Below are positions 26,513-35,538 of a DNA stretch of 64,000 nucleotides, in pieces. The DNA is from Brucella pseudogrignonensis. GTDB lineage: Bacteria > Pseudomonadota > Alphaproteobacteria > Rhizobiales > Rhizobiaceae. How positions within the stretch are numbered: position 1 is the stretch's first letter; each line of letters begins with the position of its first letter. The notes beneath the pieces are model-generated. The model had not been told where the DNA came from and made no database searches. It saw nothing but the letters and a program-made list of their open reading frames with translations. The DNA is taken from NCBI RefSeq assembly GCF_002252525.1, contig NZ_NNRM01000052.1:1-64000 (forward strand), given 5' to 3'. A program made the translations under genes and the position numbers.

Positions 26513-27364
26513 ATGACTGTGCGATTAAAAGCTGCAATGGAGGAATTTCTGGCGGAATGGCCTGCCGATCTGAGCGAACCCTGGCGTTCGTTCCTCGGTA
26601 ATGTCACCCTTGATTTCGATGGCATTTCGCCTGAGCTCGAACTGGAAATCTGGGAGCCGATTTTTCCCGTTCGTCGTGGAAAGCATTTTCCGGGAATGCC
26701 TCAAGGCACACATTGCCTTCGCGCATTTGATGGCATTTTGCCTGACAATGTTCGTTGCGTCGTTCTGGGACAGGACCCTTATCCAGAACCGGGCTTTGCC
26801 ACCGGACGGGCATTTGAGGCGGGTAACCTCACAGGCTGGAACGAGCTCGACAAGATGTTTTCCAAAAGCATCCGCGCATACACCCAGCAGATAATCGCAG
26901 CTCGCACAGGCGACTTGTCCTATGCAAGAAGCTTCGCCGATTGGCCAAAGACTTTGGACGCAATAGAAAATGGTACGGTGGAGCTGGAACAGCCTTCCGA
27001 GATTGCAGATCGGTGGGTTAACGAAGGCGCGCTGCTTCTTAACGCGTCGCTAACGCTTACGCGTTTCAAGGTGGATATCGACCCACATCAGTCTCAGGGA
27101 CATCTCGTGCTTTGGCGTCCGCTGATCGTTAAAACGCTCCGTTTACTTGCTGCGCGCGGAAAACCATTGGTGTTTCTAGGTTTTGGTGATGCCGCGGCAC
27201 AGGCACTTAAACTGGCAGGCATTGACGAAACCATTGGCGGCAATGTGCGCTGTGTTCTGCGTGAACACCCAGCGCGGGCCGATGAAGTTCTGGCGCTCCC
27301 CAACCCATTCGTTCTTTGCAACAATTTTCTAGAGGAAATGGGTTCCAAACCCATTGCTTGGTAA
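26513..27364 (+). CDS. Uracil-DNA glycosylase family protein (UNG-like)
   Basis: A 283-residue protein with the UNG-family active-site set: GQDPYPEPGFATGRAF (86-101, with the catalytic Asp88, Tyr90 and stacking Phe101), LLLNAS (Asn177) and the EHPA histidine (H252). These equal the Asp, Tyr, Phe, Asn and His that contact uracil in E. coli UNG, so a working glycosylase is plausible. GGGGAGG precedes ATG 26513; the earlier in-frame ATG 26474 follows the operators too closely. It ends one base before the start of the GMC oxidoreductase gene, an odd partner for a DNA-repair enzyme. It has moderate distance from housekeeping UNG, for instance in the P after GQDPY where UNG has H. Confidence 0.78.
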   Translation: MTVRLKAAMEEFLAEWPADLSEPWRSFLGNVTLDFDGISPELELEIWEPIFPVRRGKHFPGMPQGTHCLRAFDGILPDNVRCVVLGQDPYPEPGFATGRAFEAGNLTGWNELDKMFSKSIRAYTQQIIAARTGDLSYARSFADWPKTLDAIENGTVELEQPSEIADRWVNEGALLLNASLTLTRFKVDIDPHQSQGHLVLWRPLIVKTLRLLAARGKPLVFLGFGDAAAQALKLAGIDETIGGNVRCVLREHPARADEVLALPNPFVLCNNFLEEMGSKPIAW

Positions 27365-27365
27365 T

Positions 27366-28997
27366 ATGGCCGCAACCAAGACATTCGATTACATCATCAT
27401 TGGTGCCGGTTCGGCAGGCTGCGTGCTTGCAAACCGTCTTTCGGCCGATCCTGCCAATAAAGTATTATTGCTCGAAGCAGGCGGTCGCGACCTGAACCCC
27501 TTGTTTCGCCTTCCAATGCTGATGGGAAAGCTCTTTCACTCAGGCATCTATAATTGGCATTACCATACCGAACCCGAACCTCATCTTAATGGGCGCTCGC
27601 TCTATTGGCCGCGTGGCAAAGTGCTTGGTGGGACCTCTACCATCAATGGCATGATCTATGTGCGCGGTAATCGCCATGATTATGATCGCTGGGCGCAGAT
27701 GGGGGCTAACGGCTGGTCTTATGACGAAGTGTTACCAGCATTTCTTCGTTCCGAAACCCATGTGCAACGCAAGGATGCCTTTCATAGCACCGAAGGCGAG
27801 CTAACTGTCTGCCGCGCGCGGGGCTGGAACGGACTGCTGAATGTTTTCAACGAAGCAGGCGAGCAAGCAGGCTACCCGCTCAATGATGACTTCAACGGTG
27901 CAGAACAGGAGGGTTTTGGTCGCTATGATTTCACCATCACCAAAGGTAAGCGCTGTTCAACTGCCTATGCTTTCCTGCACCCGGCGAAGTCGCGGCCCAA
28001 TCTCACCATCGTTACGCGAGCGCATACAAGGCGCATTCTCATTGAGAATGGCCGCGCGATCGGCGTCGAATACGCGCGCAAAGGCAATGTCATCAAGGCT
28101 CATGCAAACCGGGAGGTGATCCTCTCGGCCGGCGTCGTCAACTCACCGCAAATCCTTATGCTTTCCGGCATTGGCGCCGCAGACGAACTAACGCCACACA
28201 ATATTCATGTTGTTCAGGATCTGCCAGGCGTTGGCAAAAACCTTCAGGATCATGTCGATTGCGTCATGGCCTATGAATGCCGCGAACCGGTCACGCTTTA
28301 TTCTGATCTGCGAGCCGACAAGCTCACATGGTCCGTCATTCAGGGTATGTTGTTTGGGGAAGGTATCACCACAACCTTCCCTTACGAAGCAGGCGCATTC
28401 GTCAAGTCGCGTACCGATCTAGCGGCACCTGATATCCAGCTTCACTTTATGCCCGCACTGGAAAAGACTGCAAATCTACACTTTCCCAACCCGTTCAAGA
28501 AAGAGCGTGTTGAAGCCAATCACGGCTTCTCCTTGCGTGTCGGTCCGGTAAATCCGGAAAGCCGCGGCGAAATCCGTTTGCGTTCTGCCGATCCGGCAGA
28601 TCGCCCACGCATTAACGCAAACTACCTTCAGACCGAATTTGACATTCTCACGATGATCAACGCGATACGTATGACACGCGACATTATCCAGCAGAAAGCA
28701 TTCGACAAATATCGCGGCAAGGAACTCGCACCAGGGCCAGCCGTCGAAAGCGATGCCGAACTCATCAAATGGCTACGTGCCAATGCAATGACAACTTTCC
28801 ATCCCGTTGGCACCTGCAAGATGGGTAACGACCCGATGTCTGTGGTCGATGCTCGATTAAAAGTCCACGGCATTGAAGGGCTGCGCGTCGCAGACGCATC
28901 AATCATGCCAATTATATCCAGCGGCAACACCAATGCTCCGGCGATCATGATCGGCGAGCGCGCTGCCGAATTCATTCTCAAGGAGGCCTCCCTGTGA
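27366..28997 (+). CDS. GMC-family FAD oxidoreductase (choline-dehydrogenase-like)
   Basis: A 543-residue flavoprotein. N-terminal FAD motif YIIIGAGSAGCVLANRLS (~9-26), the GMC signature region RGKVLGGTSTINGMIYVRGN, and the C-terminal HPVGTCKMG with the catalytic His, followed by NTNAPAIMIGERAAEFI. Oxidises an alcohol or amine-alcohol to an aldehyde, passing electrons to an acceptor. ATG 27366 lies one base after the UDG stop; GTG of the next gene overlaps its stop by four bases. Substrate unknown; not necessarily choline, since no betaine aldehyde dehydrogenase is nearby. Confidence 0.87.
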   Translation: MAATKTFDYIIIGAGSAGCVLANRLSADPANKVLLLEAGGRDLNPLFRLPMLMGKLFHSGIYNWHYHTEPEPHLNGRSLYWPRGKVLGGTSTINGMIYVRGNRHDYDRWAQMGANGWSYDEVLPAFLRSETHVQRKDAFHSTEGELTVCRARGWNGLLNVFNEAGEQAGYPLNDDFNGAEQEGFGRYDFTITKGKRCSTAYAFLHPAKSRPNLTIVTRAHTRRILIENGRAIGVEYARKGNVIKAHANREVILSAGVVNSPQILMLSGIGAADELTPHNIHVVQDLPGVGKNLQDHVDCVMAYECREPVTLYSDLRADKLTWSVIQGMLFGEGITTTFPYEAGAFVKSRTDLAAPDIQLHFMPALEKTANLHFPNPFKKERVEANHGFSLRVGPVNPESRGEIRLRSADPADRPRINANYLQTEFDILTMINAIRMTRDIIQQKAFDKYRGKELAPGPAVESDAELIKWLRANAMTTFHPVGTCKMGNDPMSVVDARLKVHGIEGLRVADASIMPIISSGNTNAPAIMIGERAAEFILKEASL

Positions 28998-29314
28998 TTG
29001 TCGAACATCGCACATATACATTCAAGCCAGGCACTGTCGATGGCTGGCTCAAAAAGTATGAAACCGAAGGCTTGCCGATTCAGAAGCGGCACCTCAACAC
29101 GTTTCTAGGCCTTTACGTCAGCGAGATCGGTCATCTGCACCGCACCGTTTTAATGTGGCGCTATGACAGCCTCGCCGATCGTGAAGCAAGACGTGCCGCC
29201 ATGTATGCGGACCCGGAATGGCAGAGCTTCATTGCGGGTGTCTGGGCGCTCGATGCAATTCAGACGCAGGATGTGATGATTATGAACCCGGCATCGTTTT
29301 CGCCCGGCGCATAA
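28994..29314 (+). CDS. NIPSNAP-family protein
   Basis: A 106-residue dimeric alpha/beta-barrel protein of the NIPSNAP type (IVEHRTYTFKPGTVDGWLKKYE; YDSLADREARRAAMYADPEW). Starts with GTG in a GTGA overlap with the GMC stop, and AGGAGGCCTCCCT lies upstream. Such small proteins often accompany oxidoreductase operons; whether it is an enzyme or an accessory protein is unknown. Confidence 0.8.
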   Translation: MIVEHRTYTFKPGTVDGWLKKYETEGLPIQKRHLNTFLGLYVSEIGHLHRTVLMWRYDSLADREARRAAMYADPEWQSFIAGVWALDAIQTQDVMIMNPASFSPGA

Positions 29315-29349
29315 ATCATTCGGCTGCGATTGGGCAGCTGCAAAACCAA

Positions 29350-29369
29350 GGGCGGCATAAAAGCCGCCC
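29350..29369 (+). other. Intercistronic hairpin before the BMP gene
   Basis: GGGCGGC (29350-29356) pairs with GCCGCCC (29363-29369), loop ATAAAA, in the 100-bp gap. The following bases are A-rich, so it is not a plus-strand terminator. It may protect the 5' end of the binding-protein message. Confidence 0.5.
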
Positions 29370-29414
29370 CAATAAAAAACTAATACCGAACTTCCAGAGC
29401 AAGGAAATGGGAAC

Positions 29415-30485
29415 ATGACAAACAGAAATTCAACAGAACTCAACCTTCTGCGTCGGTCAATCGACCGCAGAAATTTCCTCAAGTCCACTGCGGGCCTGGC
29501 AGCTTTCAGCATGAGCAGCGGCCTTTTAACCGCAGCTGCACACGCCGCTGGTGGCCTCGTCGCACTCGTGCACACGCAAGCCGCAGGTGACGCAAGCGCC
29601 GTAGATTCGATGATCGCTAAGCTCAAGCAACTTGCGGACGAACATGGCTTTCAGTCGCGCGCCGTCTATGCGCAGGATCCCGCAACCTATGAAACCATTT
29701 TCCGCACACTTGGTGATGCTGGCGCTTCAGTGATTGTTTCGACATTCAATGAAGTTGCGGAACCTTTCAAAGCACTCGCACCATCTTATCCGAACACCAA
29801 ATGGGTTCAGCTCTTCGCCGATCCGTTTGAACCTGCAATTCCAAATGTCGTAACCGTCTCTTACGACTATTATCTCGGCTGCTATCTATCGGGCATTTTT
29901 GCAGCACGTATAAGCAAATCCGGCAAACTTGGCTTTATTGGCGGCGTATCCATTCCGCCGATCAATGCTGACTATAACGCGTTCAAGGCAGGTGCACTGT
30001 CGGTCCGGCCTGATGCATCGGTTGCGGTTGCCTTTGCGGGCTCGTTTCAGGACCCCGCGAAGGGGCAGGAAATCGCAACGCAAATGTATTCAAGCGGTAT
30101 TGATTTCATCCAGACCGACGCAGCCGCAACCGATTTCGGTATTATTGCCGCCGCTAAGGAAGGCGAAGGTCGCCTCGTGAGTGTGCTTGATCCGGCGCAG
30201 TTCCCGCAAGGCCCGAAGAACGTTGTTTCCATCGTCGGGCTGGACTTCGGCAACTCACTTTACAACGAGGTGACCAAAGCTGTTGGCGATAACTTTGCTG
30301 GTGGCACACATGAACACACCGGGCTGGGAACAGGCGTGATCGACTTTATACCTTCACCATTGTTTGCAGAACAGGGACCCGCGGATCTCGTCGCCAACGC
30401 GAAGGAAATCGAACCGGAAATCGCCGCAGCGCGTGCAGCGATCCTCGATGGATCTCTCAAAGTCCCGTTCAACACAACTCTCTGA
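29415..30485 (+). CDS. BMP-family (nucleoside-type) ABC solute-binding protein, Tat signal
   Basis: A 356-residue binding protein of the PnrA/BMP (Med) type. A twin-arginine signal is seen in SIDRRNFLKSTAG followed by a hydrophobic stretch ending AHAAGG. BMP features include FNEVAEPFKALAPSYPNTKW and the LGCYLSGIFAARISKSGKLG region. It delivers its ligand to the two-domain ATPase and two permeases encoded directly downstream. BMP systems mostly carry nucleosides or related compounds, which fits the amidohydrolase (possible deaminase) at the operon's end. Confidence 0.85.
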   Translation: MTNRNSTELNLLRRSIDRRNFLKSTAGLAAFSMSSGLLTAAAHAAGGLVALVHTQAAGDASAVDSMIAKLKQLADEHGFQSRAVYAQDPATYETIFRTLGDAGASVIVSTFNEVAEPFKALAPSYPNTKWVQLFADPFEPAIPNVVTVSYDYYLGCYLSGIFAARISKSGKLGFIGGVSIPPINADYNAFKAGALSVRPDASVAVAFAGSFQDPAKGQEIATQMYSSGIDFIQTDAAATDFGIIAAAKEGEGRLVSVLDPAQFPQGPKNVVSIVGLDFGNSLYNEVTKAVGDNFAGGTHEHTGLGTGVIDFIPSPLFAEQGPADLVANAKEIEPEIAAARAAILDGSLKVPFNTTL

Positions 30486-30507
30486 TCTGTGACGAGAACA
30501 TGCTGCT

Positions 30508-32070
30508 ATGAACAAGGCCAGCCCTCCAATATTTGAATGCAATGATGTAACCGTTCGATATGGTTCCATCATTGCGCTCTCCGATGTCGGCATCGTCTTC
30601 GAGCGTGGAAAAATCCACGCCGTTGTCGGCCAGAACGGCGCCGGAAAGACGACCTTCGCCAGAGTGCTGGCTGGCCTTGTCCGCCCCACTTCCGGAGAAC
30701 TTAAGATCGGCGGCCGCCCACTCCTGGGAGGCAATGTTAAAGATGCACGACGCTCCGGTGTCGAACTGGTTCATCAAAGCTTTGCACTACCACCCTCTTT
30801 CACTGTGGCAGAAGCCATGCAGTTCGGTGCAGAAGGTGGAAGCCTGTTTTCCAAAGCCCAACTGGAAAAACGCTGGCAACCACATCTCGACGCGCTCGAT
30901 GTAAAGGTTAAAGCCCGACAACGGATCCGTGATCTTCCGGTCGAGACGCAGCAAGGCGTTGAAATCGCTCGCGCTCTTGTTTCCGACGCAAAACTTCTCA
31001 TCCTCGATGAACCCACAGCAGTTCTTTCACCTGAAGGCGCAGACAAATTATTCGAGCGTGTACGCCGTCTGAAAGAACGCGGTGTGACCGTTATCCTTAT
31101 TTTGCACAAAATCAGAGAAGTTTTGGCAATTGCAGATACGGTCACGGTGTTACGCGGCGGTAAGCTCGTCGATGGGCCGTTACCATGCGACGGTATTGAT
31201 GCGGATAAACTGGCCGAACTGATTATCGGATCGGCTGCTGCAAAAAAGCTTAATGCTGACGACAAGGCTGCCCTCACAGGCACAAGCATAACGCCCCATA
31301 TGCATGAACCAGCTGTGGATCAGGGCAGCGCGCCGATACTGCGCATGACCAAGGTTTCGACGCGACCAGATTCAGAGGGTCCCGCACTCGATCAGGTCAG
31401 TCTCGACATTCGTTCTGGCGAAATTATCGGCGTGGCAGGCGTGGAAGGCAATGGACAGCGCACACTTGTTCGCGCAATTGCCGCGATGGCCGATGTGGTT
31501 GACGGCAATATCATCAACGACAACCAGAATTTGACCACCGCGCCACTGGCTGCAAGGCGCAGTGCGGGCCTGCGTATCATTCCTTTTGAACGCAATGTCG
31601 AAGGCTTAAGCCTGACCAGTTCACTCTGGGAAAACTGGGCAGCACGCAGCCTCCTCCAGAATTCACTGTTATCAACGATCAGCCCGTCAGCGATCCGCAA
31701 ACAATGCGACACGGCGCTCAAAGAATGGGACGTGCGTTATTCCGAAGTAGGTCAGCGGGCAGGTTCGCTCTCTGGCGGCAATGCGCAAAAAGTAATCCTT
31801 TCTCGTGAAATGGATCAGGATGCGCGGCTCATACTTGCTGCGCAGCCAACACGCGGCCTTGATATCGGCGCTACCTCCTTCGTTTGGGATTCAATGCGCA
31901 AAGCACGGATTCGCGGTTGCGGTCTTTTGTTCATCTCATCTGACTTAGATGAAATCTTCGATATCTCCGACCGCGTCATCGTCATGCTTTCGGGACGCAT
32001 TGTTGCCGAATTCCGTCCGCCCTATGACCTTGCTGCGGTGGGAGCCGCTATGACAGGAGTCCATCAATGA
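30508..32070 (+). CDS. BMP-type ABC importer ATPase (two ABC domains)
   Basis: 520 residues with two ABC domains. The first has Walker A GQNGAGKTT and Walker B LLILDEPTAVL, with an altered signature (LPVETQQGVEIARAL). The second has GVEGNGQRTL in place of a standard Walker A, signature LSGGNAQKVILSRE and a Walker B-like LILAAQPTRGLD. One weakened site per protein is normal in the ribose/BMP class. Ends in an ATGA overlap with the first permease. Confidence 0.86.
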   Translation: MNKASPPIFECNDVTVRYGSIIALSDVGIVFERGKIHAVVGQNGAGKTTFARVLAGLVRPTSGELKIGGRPLLGGNVKDARRSGVELVHQSFALPPSFTVAEAMQFGAEGGSLFSKAQLEKRWQPHLDALDVKVKARQRIRDLPVETQQGVEIARALVSDAKLLILDEPTAVLSPEGADKLFERVRRLKERGVTVILILHKIREVLAIADTVTVLRGGKLVDGPLPCDGIDADKLAELIIGSAAAKKLNADDKAALTGTSITPHMHEPAVDQGSAPILRMTKVSTRPDSEGPALDQVSLDIRSGEIIGVAGVEGNGQRTLVRAIAAMADVVDGNIINDNQNLTTAPLAARRSAGLRIIPFERNVEGLSLTSSLWENWAARSLLQNSLLSTISPSAIRKQCDTALKEWDVRYSEVGQRAGSLSGGNAQKVILSREMDQDARLILAAQPTRGLDIGATSFVWDSMRKARIRGCGLLFISSDLDEIFDISDRVIVMLSGRIVAEFRPPYDLAAVGAAMTGVHQ

Positions 32071-33113
32071 TTGACCGGCTCGTCTCCGTTTTCCGCGCGC
32101 TGATCTTCATTCTGATCGGCCTCATATTGTGTGGTATCATCTTTCAAACTGCGGGCTACTCGACAAGCCTGATGTTCCAGTCGATTGCTGAGGGCGCCTT
32201 CCTTCGGCCCGGGGCGTTGCAGCAGGCTTTGCGATGGGGTTTACCACTCTTCATTACTGCGGTTGGTGTTGCGGTGTCATTCCGCGCCGGCTATTTCAAC
32301 ATTGGCGCGCAGGGACAGTTTTACATGGGTGCCATCGCGGCCGCATTCATGGCCGAAAGGCTTAACGGTGCCCCAGCACCTATCCTCATTGCCATGTGTT
32401 TTCTTGCGGGTATGACGGGTGGTGCACTCTGGGCGCTGTGGCCAGGGCTGCTACGTCTGAAATCAGGAACGGATGAAGTCATTACCACGCTGATGGGAAA
32501 CTTCATCGCCGGACTTTTCCTACTCTATGTCACAGCCGGACCTCTCAAAGATCCATCTGGCACTGGTCAGCAATCGTCAAGCCGCCCATTGGCAAGCGCC
32601 TATCGTATCAGCGACTCTTTGGGGCTATCACCAACAATCATCGCAATCGCTGTAATCGTTGGTCTGGCCATGTGGTTACTTGTCAACCGTACAGCCTTTG
32701 GCGTGCTTTCGGGCCTGGCTGGTCGCAACCCTACCATGGTACAATGGCAAGGAGCACGAACATGGCGCATCGGCCTTTCAAGCTTTCTGCTAAGCGGCGC
32801 GCTTGCTGGCCTCGCCGGAACGATTGAGTTCATGGGCCCCAACGGCCGCCTGACAGGCGGCTTCCTGCCCGGACATGGATTTACCGCCATTTTGATTGCG
32901 CTTGTTGCGAATTTCTCAGTCGTAGGAACAGCTTTTGTCTCGTTGTTCTTTGGCGGACTGGCATCCGCAGCGCTTTATCTGCCAATCATGGCTGGCTTAC
33001 CCTCGTCGGCAATCGACATCATCAACGCATCCATTGCTCTCTTCATCACCGCAAAATCCAGTGTCGTCGACCGGATCGCAAAACTCGGAGGACGGATATG
33101 GAAGACTTCCTAA
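32067..33113 (+). CDS. BMP-type ABC importer, permease 1
   Basis: A 348-residue membrane protein of the branched-chain/nucleoside permease (BPD_transp_2) class, about eight to ten hydrophobic helices, with FRAGYFNIGAQGQFYMGAIA, the conserved loop of this class. Overlaps its partner's start by 16 nt. Forms the channel together with the next gene product. Confidence 0.85.
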   Translation: MIDRLVSVFRALIFILIGLILCGIIFQTAGYSTSLMFQSIAEGAFLRPGALQQALRWGLPLFITAVGVAVSFRAGYFNIGAQGQFYMGAIAAAFMAERLNGAPAPILIAMCFLAGMTGGALWALWPGLLRLKSGTDEVITTLMGNFIAGLFLLYVTAGPLKDPSGTGQQSSSRPLASAYRISDSLGLSPTIIAIAVIVGLAMWLLVNRTAFGVLSGLAGRNPTMVQWQGARTWRIGLSSFLLSGALAGLAGTIEFMGPNGRLTGGFLPGHGFTAILIALVANFSVVGTAFVSLFFGGLASAALYLPIMAGLPSSAIDIINASIALFITAKSSVVDRIAKLGGRIWKTS

Positions 33114-33991
33114 TCGCTATCCTGCGTTCAGGCACGCCGCTCATTTACGTCACGCTTGCAGGTGTTATTGCACAGCGTACCGGCATCTGGCATCTCGGCC
33201 TTGAAGGACTCATGATTGTGGGTGCCTGTGCAACTATTCTGGGTATTGTGCTCACACAATCAATCTGGCTTGCGCTTTTAAGTGCTATAATCGTCTGCGT
33301 GATCGGTTCAATCCTGTTTTGGTTTGTTGTCGAGAAGCTCAAAGCCAACCAGATAATTGCCGGACTAGGACTCACCGGCTTGGGGCTCGGCGGCACTGCA
33401 CTCGCGGTTCAATCGATTTTCGGGACACAGGCAGCAATCAGTGCCCCCTTTGGGCTTCCGCGTATCGGTGTGGCCTTCGGTGCTTTTGGCTCCCTTTCAA
33501 TCCTTGTTCTTCTCATGCCTTTTGTTGCATTCGCGATGTGGGTCACTTTGCGGCGTACTCGCTTTGGATTGCGCTTGGCTGCCGCCGGTGAACATCCCTT
33601 CGCCGCACGAAGCGTCGGTGTAAACCCAGCTATTATGCGTCTGGTAGCCCTGATGATTGGCGGCGTATTGTGTGCGTTAGCTGGTGCGGAACTTGCAGCC
33701 GGAAGTCTTCAGATCTTTGCCCAGAACATGACTGCCGGACGTGGCTTCATGGGCTTCGCAGCAGTCATTTTTGGTGCGGGGCATCCAATCGGTGCAAGTC
33801 TGGCTGCGGCCTTCTTCGCAATTGTCGGCGCACTTGGCATCAGGGCGCAGCTTACCTTTGGTAATCGTGTTCCACACGACCTGCTGCTTGCACTACCCTA
33901 TATCGCCACAGTTGTCGGTGTCTGGCTAAGCACGCAATTGCGCGGTGGCACAAAAGCAGCCAGCGGTTTCAGTGAACTGCGGGATCAGTAA
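33098..33991 (+). CDS. BMP-type ABC importer, permease 2
   Basis: A 297-residue permease of the same class with IWHLGLEGLMIVGACATILG, the family loop near the N-terminus, and several hydrophobic helices. CGGAGGACGGAT precedes the ATG inside the end of the permease 1 gene. Confidence 0.85.
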   Translation: MEDFLIAILRSGTPLIYVTLAGVIAQRTGIWHLGLEGLMIVGACATILGIVLTQSIWLALLSAIIVCVIGSILFWFVVEKLKANQIIAGLGLTGLGLGGTALAVQSIFGTQAAISAPFGLPRIGVAFGAFGSLSILVLLMPFVAFAMWVTLRRTRFGLRLAAAGEHPFAARSVGVNPAIMRLVALMIGGVLCALAGAELAAGSLQIFAQNMTAGRGFMGFAAVIFGAGHPIGASLAAAFFAIVGALGIRAQLTFGNRVPHDLLLALPYIATVVGVWLSTQLRGGTKAASGFSELRDQ

Positions 33992-34009
33992 AAGTACCAG
34001 GATAAGCCC

Positions 34010-35536
34010 ATGACTTTTAAACAGAAGCAGACGCTAATCAGGAACGCGACCATTCTTACAATGTGCGCGAACCAAGGAAGCCGCCCGTTCGAGGGCGACA
34101 TTCTGATAGAAGGCAGCAAAATTTCAGCTATCGGTCAGAACTTGCCTTCTGCTCCGGATGCTTCCGTCATCGAAGGCAAAAACCGTCTGGTGATGCCAGG
34201 GCTGATTAATGCCCATACGCATTCCAGCGAGACCTTTTTCCGAGGACGATATGAAGGCGTGCCACTGGAAATCTGGTTGCTCTATGCATATCCACTACTG
34301 ATGGGCCCCGTAATTGGCGAAAGATTGCTTTATCTGCGCAGCCTGCTTCTAGCTATCGAGTCATTACGCAACGGCGTCACGACAATTTGCGACGACTTTT
34401 TCGACCCTCCAACTCACGATCTCTCACGGCTTACGACTGTTTTCAAAGCATATGAAGATGCGGGCATTCGTGCTAATGTTTCGAGCGCCGCTATGAATAT
34501 CCATACGCTTGACGCCCTGCCGTATGCGCGTGAGGTTATGCCGCCTGCTCTGCAAGAACAGCTCGATTTCGGGCCGCCCATGTCCGCCGATGCCTATATT
34601 GATTATTGCCAATCCGCATTTTCAACGCTGCACGGCAAAGCGGGCCGTCTCAATTTTATGCTGGCACCGTCGGCACCACAGCGCTGCACAGCAGATTTGC
34701 TGCAGGCTTGTCATGAGCTCGCGATCAAGATGCGCGTGCCTTTGCATACTCATGTGCTTGAAACCAAAACTCAAGCCGTCACCGGCCATGAACTCTATGG
34801 CAAGAGCCTAATCGCCTATATGGATGACCTTGGCGTTCTTTCACGCAATACAACCGTTGCACATTCCGTATGGGTGAGCCCTCACGACATCGAACTGATG
34901 GGCGCTGCAAAATGCTCTGTCGCTCATAACGCAATATCCAATCAAAAGCTTGGCGCCGGCATTGCTCCCATTCGCCAGTTGATGGACGCAGGTGTCACCA
35001 TTGCCCTGGGAACAGATGGGGTTTCTTCAAATGATACCGCACGTATTTTTGACGTCATGCGAGTTGCAGGATTGATACACAGTGTATCCGGCCCGGATTA
35101 CAAGCAGTGGATCTATGCTGATGAGATTCTCAAAATGGCCACGATTAATGGTGCACGCAGCGCTCTTCTTGAAGACATCACAGGATCGCTTGAAATCGGC
35201 AAAGCTGCCGACTTACTGATACTCGACCTGACAACGTTAAGCTTTATGCCACTCAATGATGTAGCCAAGCACCTTGTTTATGCCGAAAACGGTTCATCAA
35301 TCGAGACCGTCATGGTGGCTGGCGACATTGTCGTTAATCATGGGCGCATGTGTTCCATTGATGAAGCCGCAATCCTTGCTGAAATCCGCGAGCTCGTACC
35401 AGCTCATCTGGCAGAACATGCAAAGCTTGAACAGCGCAACGCAGCGTTTCATTCAACGATGGCTGAAATACATCGCCGCGCCACATCAAAGAACATTGGC
35501 ATGAACCGTTATGTTAGCACGCCTGACGCGAGATAG
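34010..35536 (+). CDS. Amidohydrolase-superfamily deaminase-like enzyme (MTA/SAH deaminase or triazine-hydrolase type)
   Basis: A 508-residue cytosolic metal hydrolase. Metal ligands are visible as HTH in INAHTHSSE (H69, H71), VPLHTHVLETK (~247), TTVAHSVW (~285) and the catalytic Asp in LGTDGVSSND (~335). The C-terminus closes the beta-sandwich with KAADLLILDL and VMVAGDIVVN. The spacing and HTHSSE motif are those of subtype III deaminases/hydrolases such as MTA/SAH deaminase, guanine deaminase and AtzB/TrzN. At 508 residues it is longer than most (430-480). With a BMP importer upstream it likely deaminates an imported N-heterocycle or nucleoside. AGGATAAGCCC precedes the ATG. Its stop is two bases from the convergent idonate dehydrogenase stop. 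Confidence 0.8.
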   Translation: MTFKQKQTLIRNATILTMCANQGSRPFEGDILIEGSKISAIGQNLPSAPDASVIEGKNRLVMPGLINAHTHSSETFFRGRYEGVPLEIWLLYAYPLLMGPVIGERLLYLRSLLLAIESLRNGVTTICDDFFDPPTHDLSRLTTVFKAYEDAGIRANVSSAAMNIHTLDALPYAREVMPPALQEQLDFGPPMSADAYIDYCQSAFSTLHGKAGRLNFMLAPSAPQRCTADLLQACHELAIKMRVPLHTHVLETKTQAVTGHELYGKSLIAYMDDLGVLSRNTTVAHSVWVSPHDIELMGAAKCSVAHNAISNQKLGAGIAPIRQLMDAGVTIALGTDGVSSNDTARIFDVMRVAGLIHSVSGPDYKQWIYADEILKMATINGARSALLEDITGSLEIGKAADLLILDLTTLSFMPLNDVAKHLVYAENGSSIETVMVAGDIVVNHGRMCSIDEAAILAEIRELVPAHLAEHAKLEQRNAAFHSTMAEIHRRATSKNIGMNRYVSTPDAR

Positions 35537-35538
35537 CT

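Noticed and set aside
29350-29369. Terminator after the NIPSNAP gene
   Set aside because: No T-run on the plus strand and the operon appears to continue into the BMP transporter.
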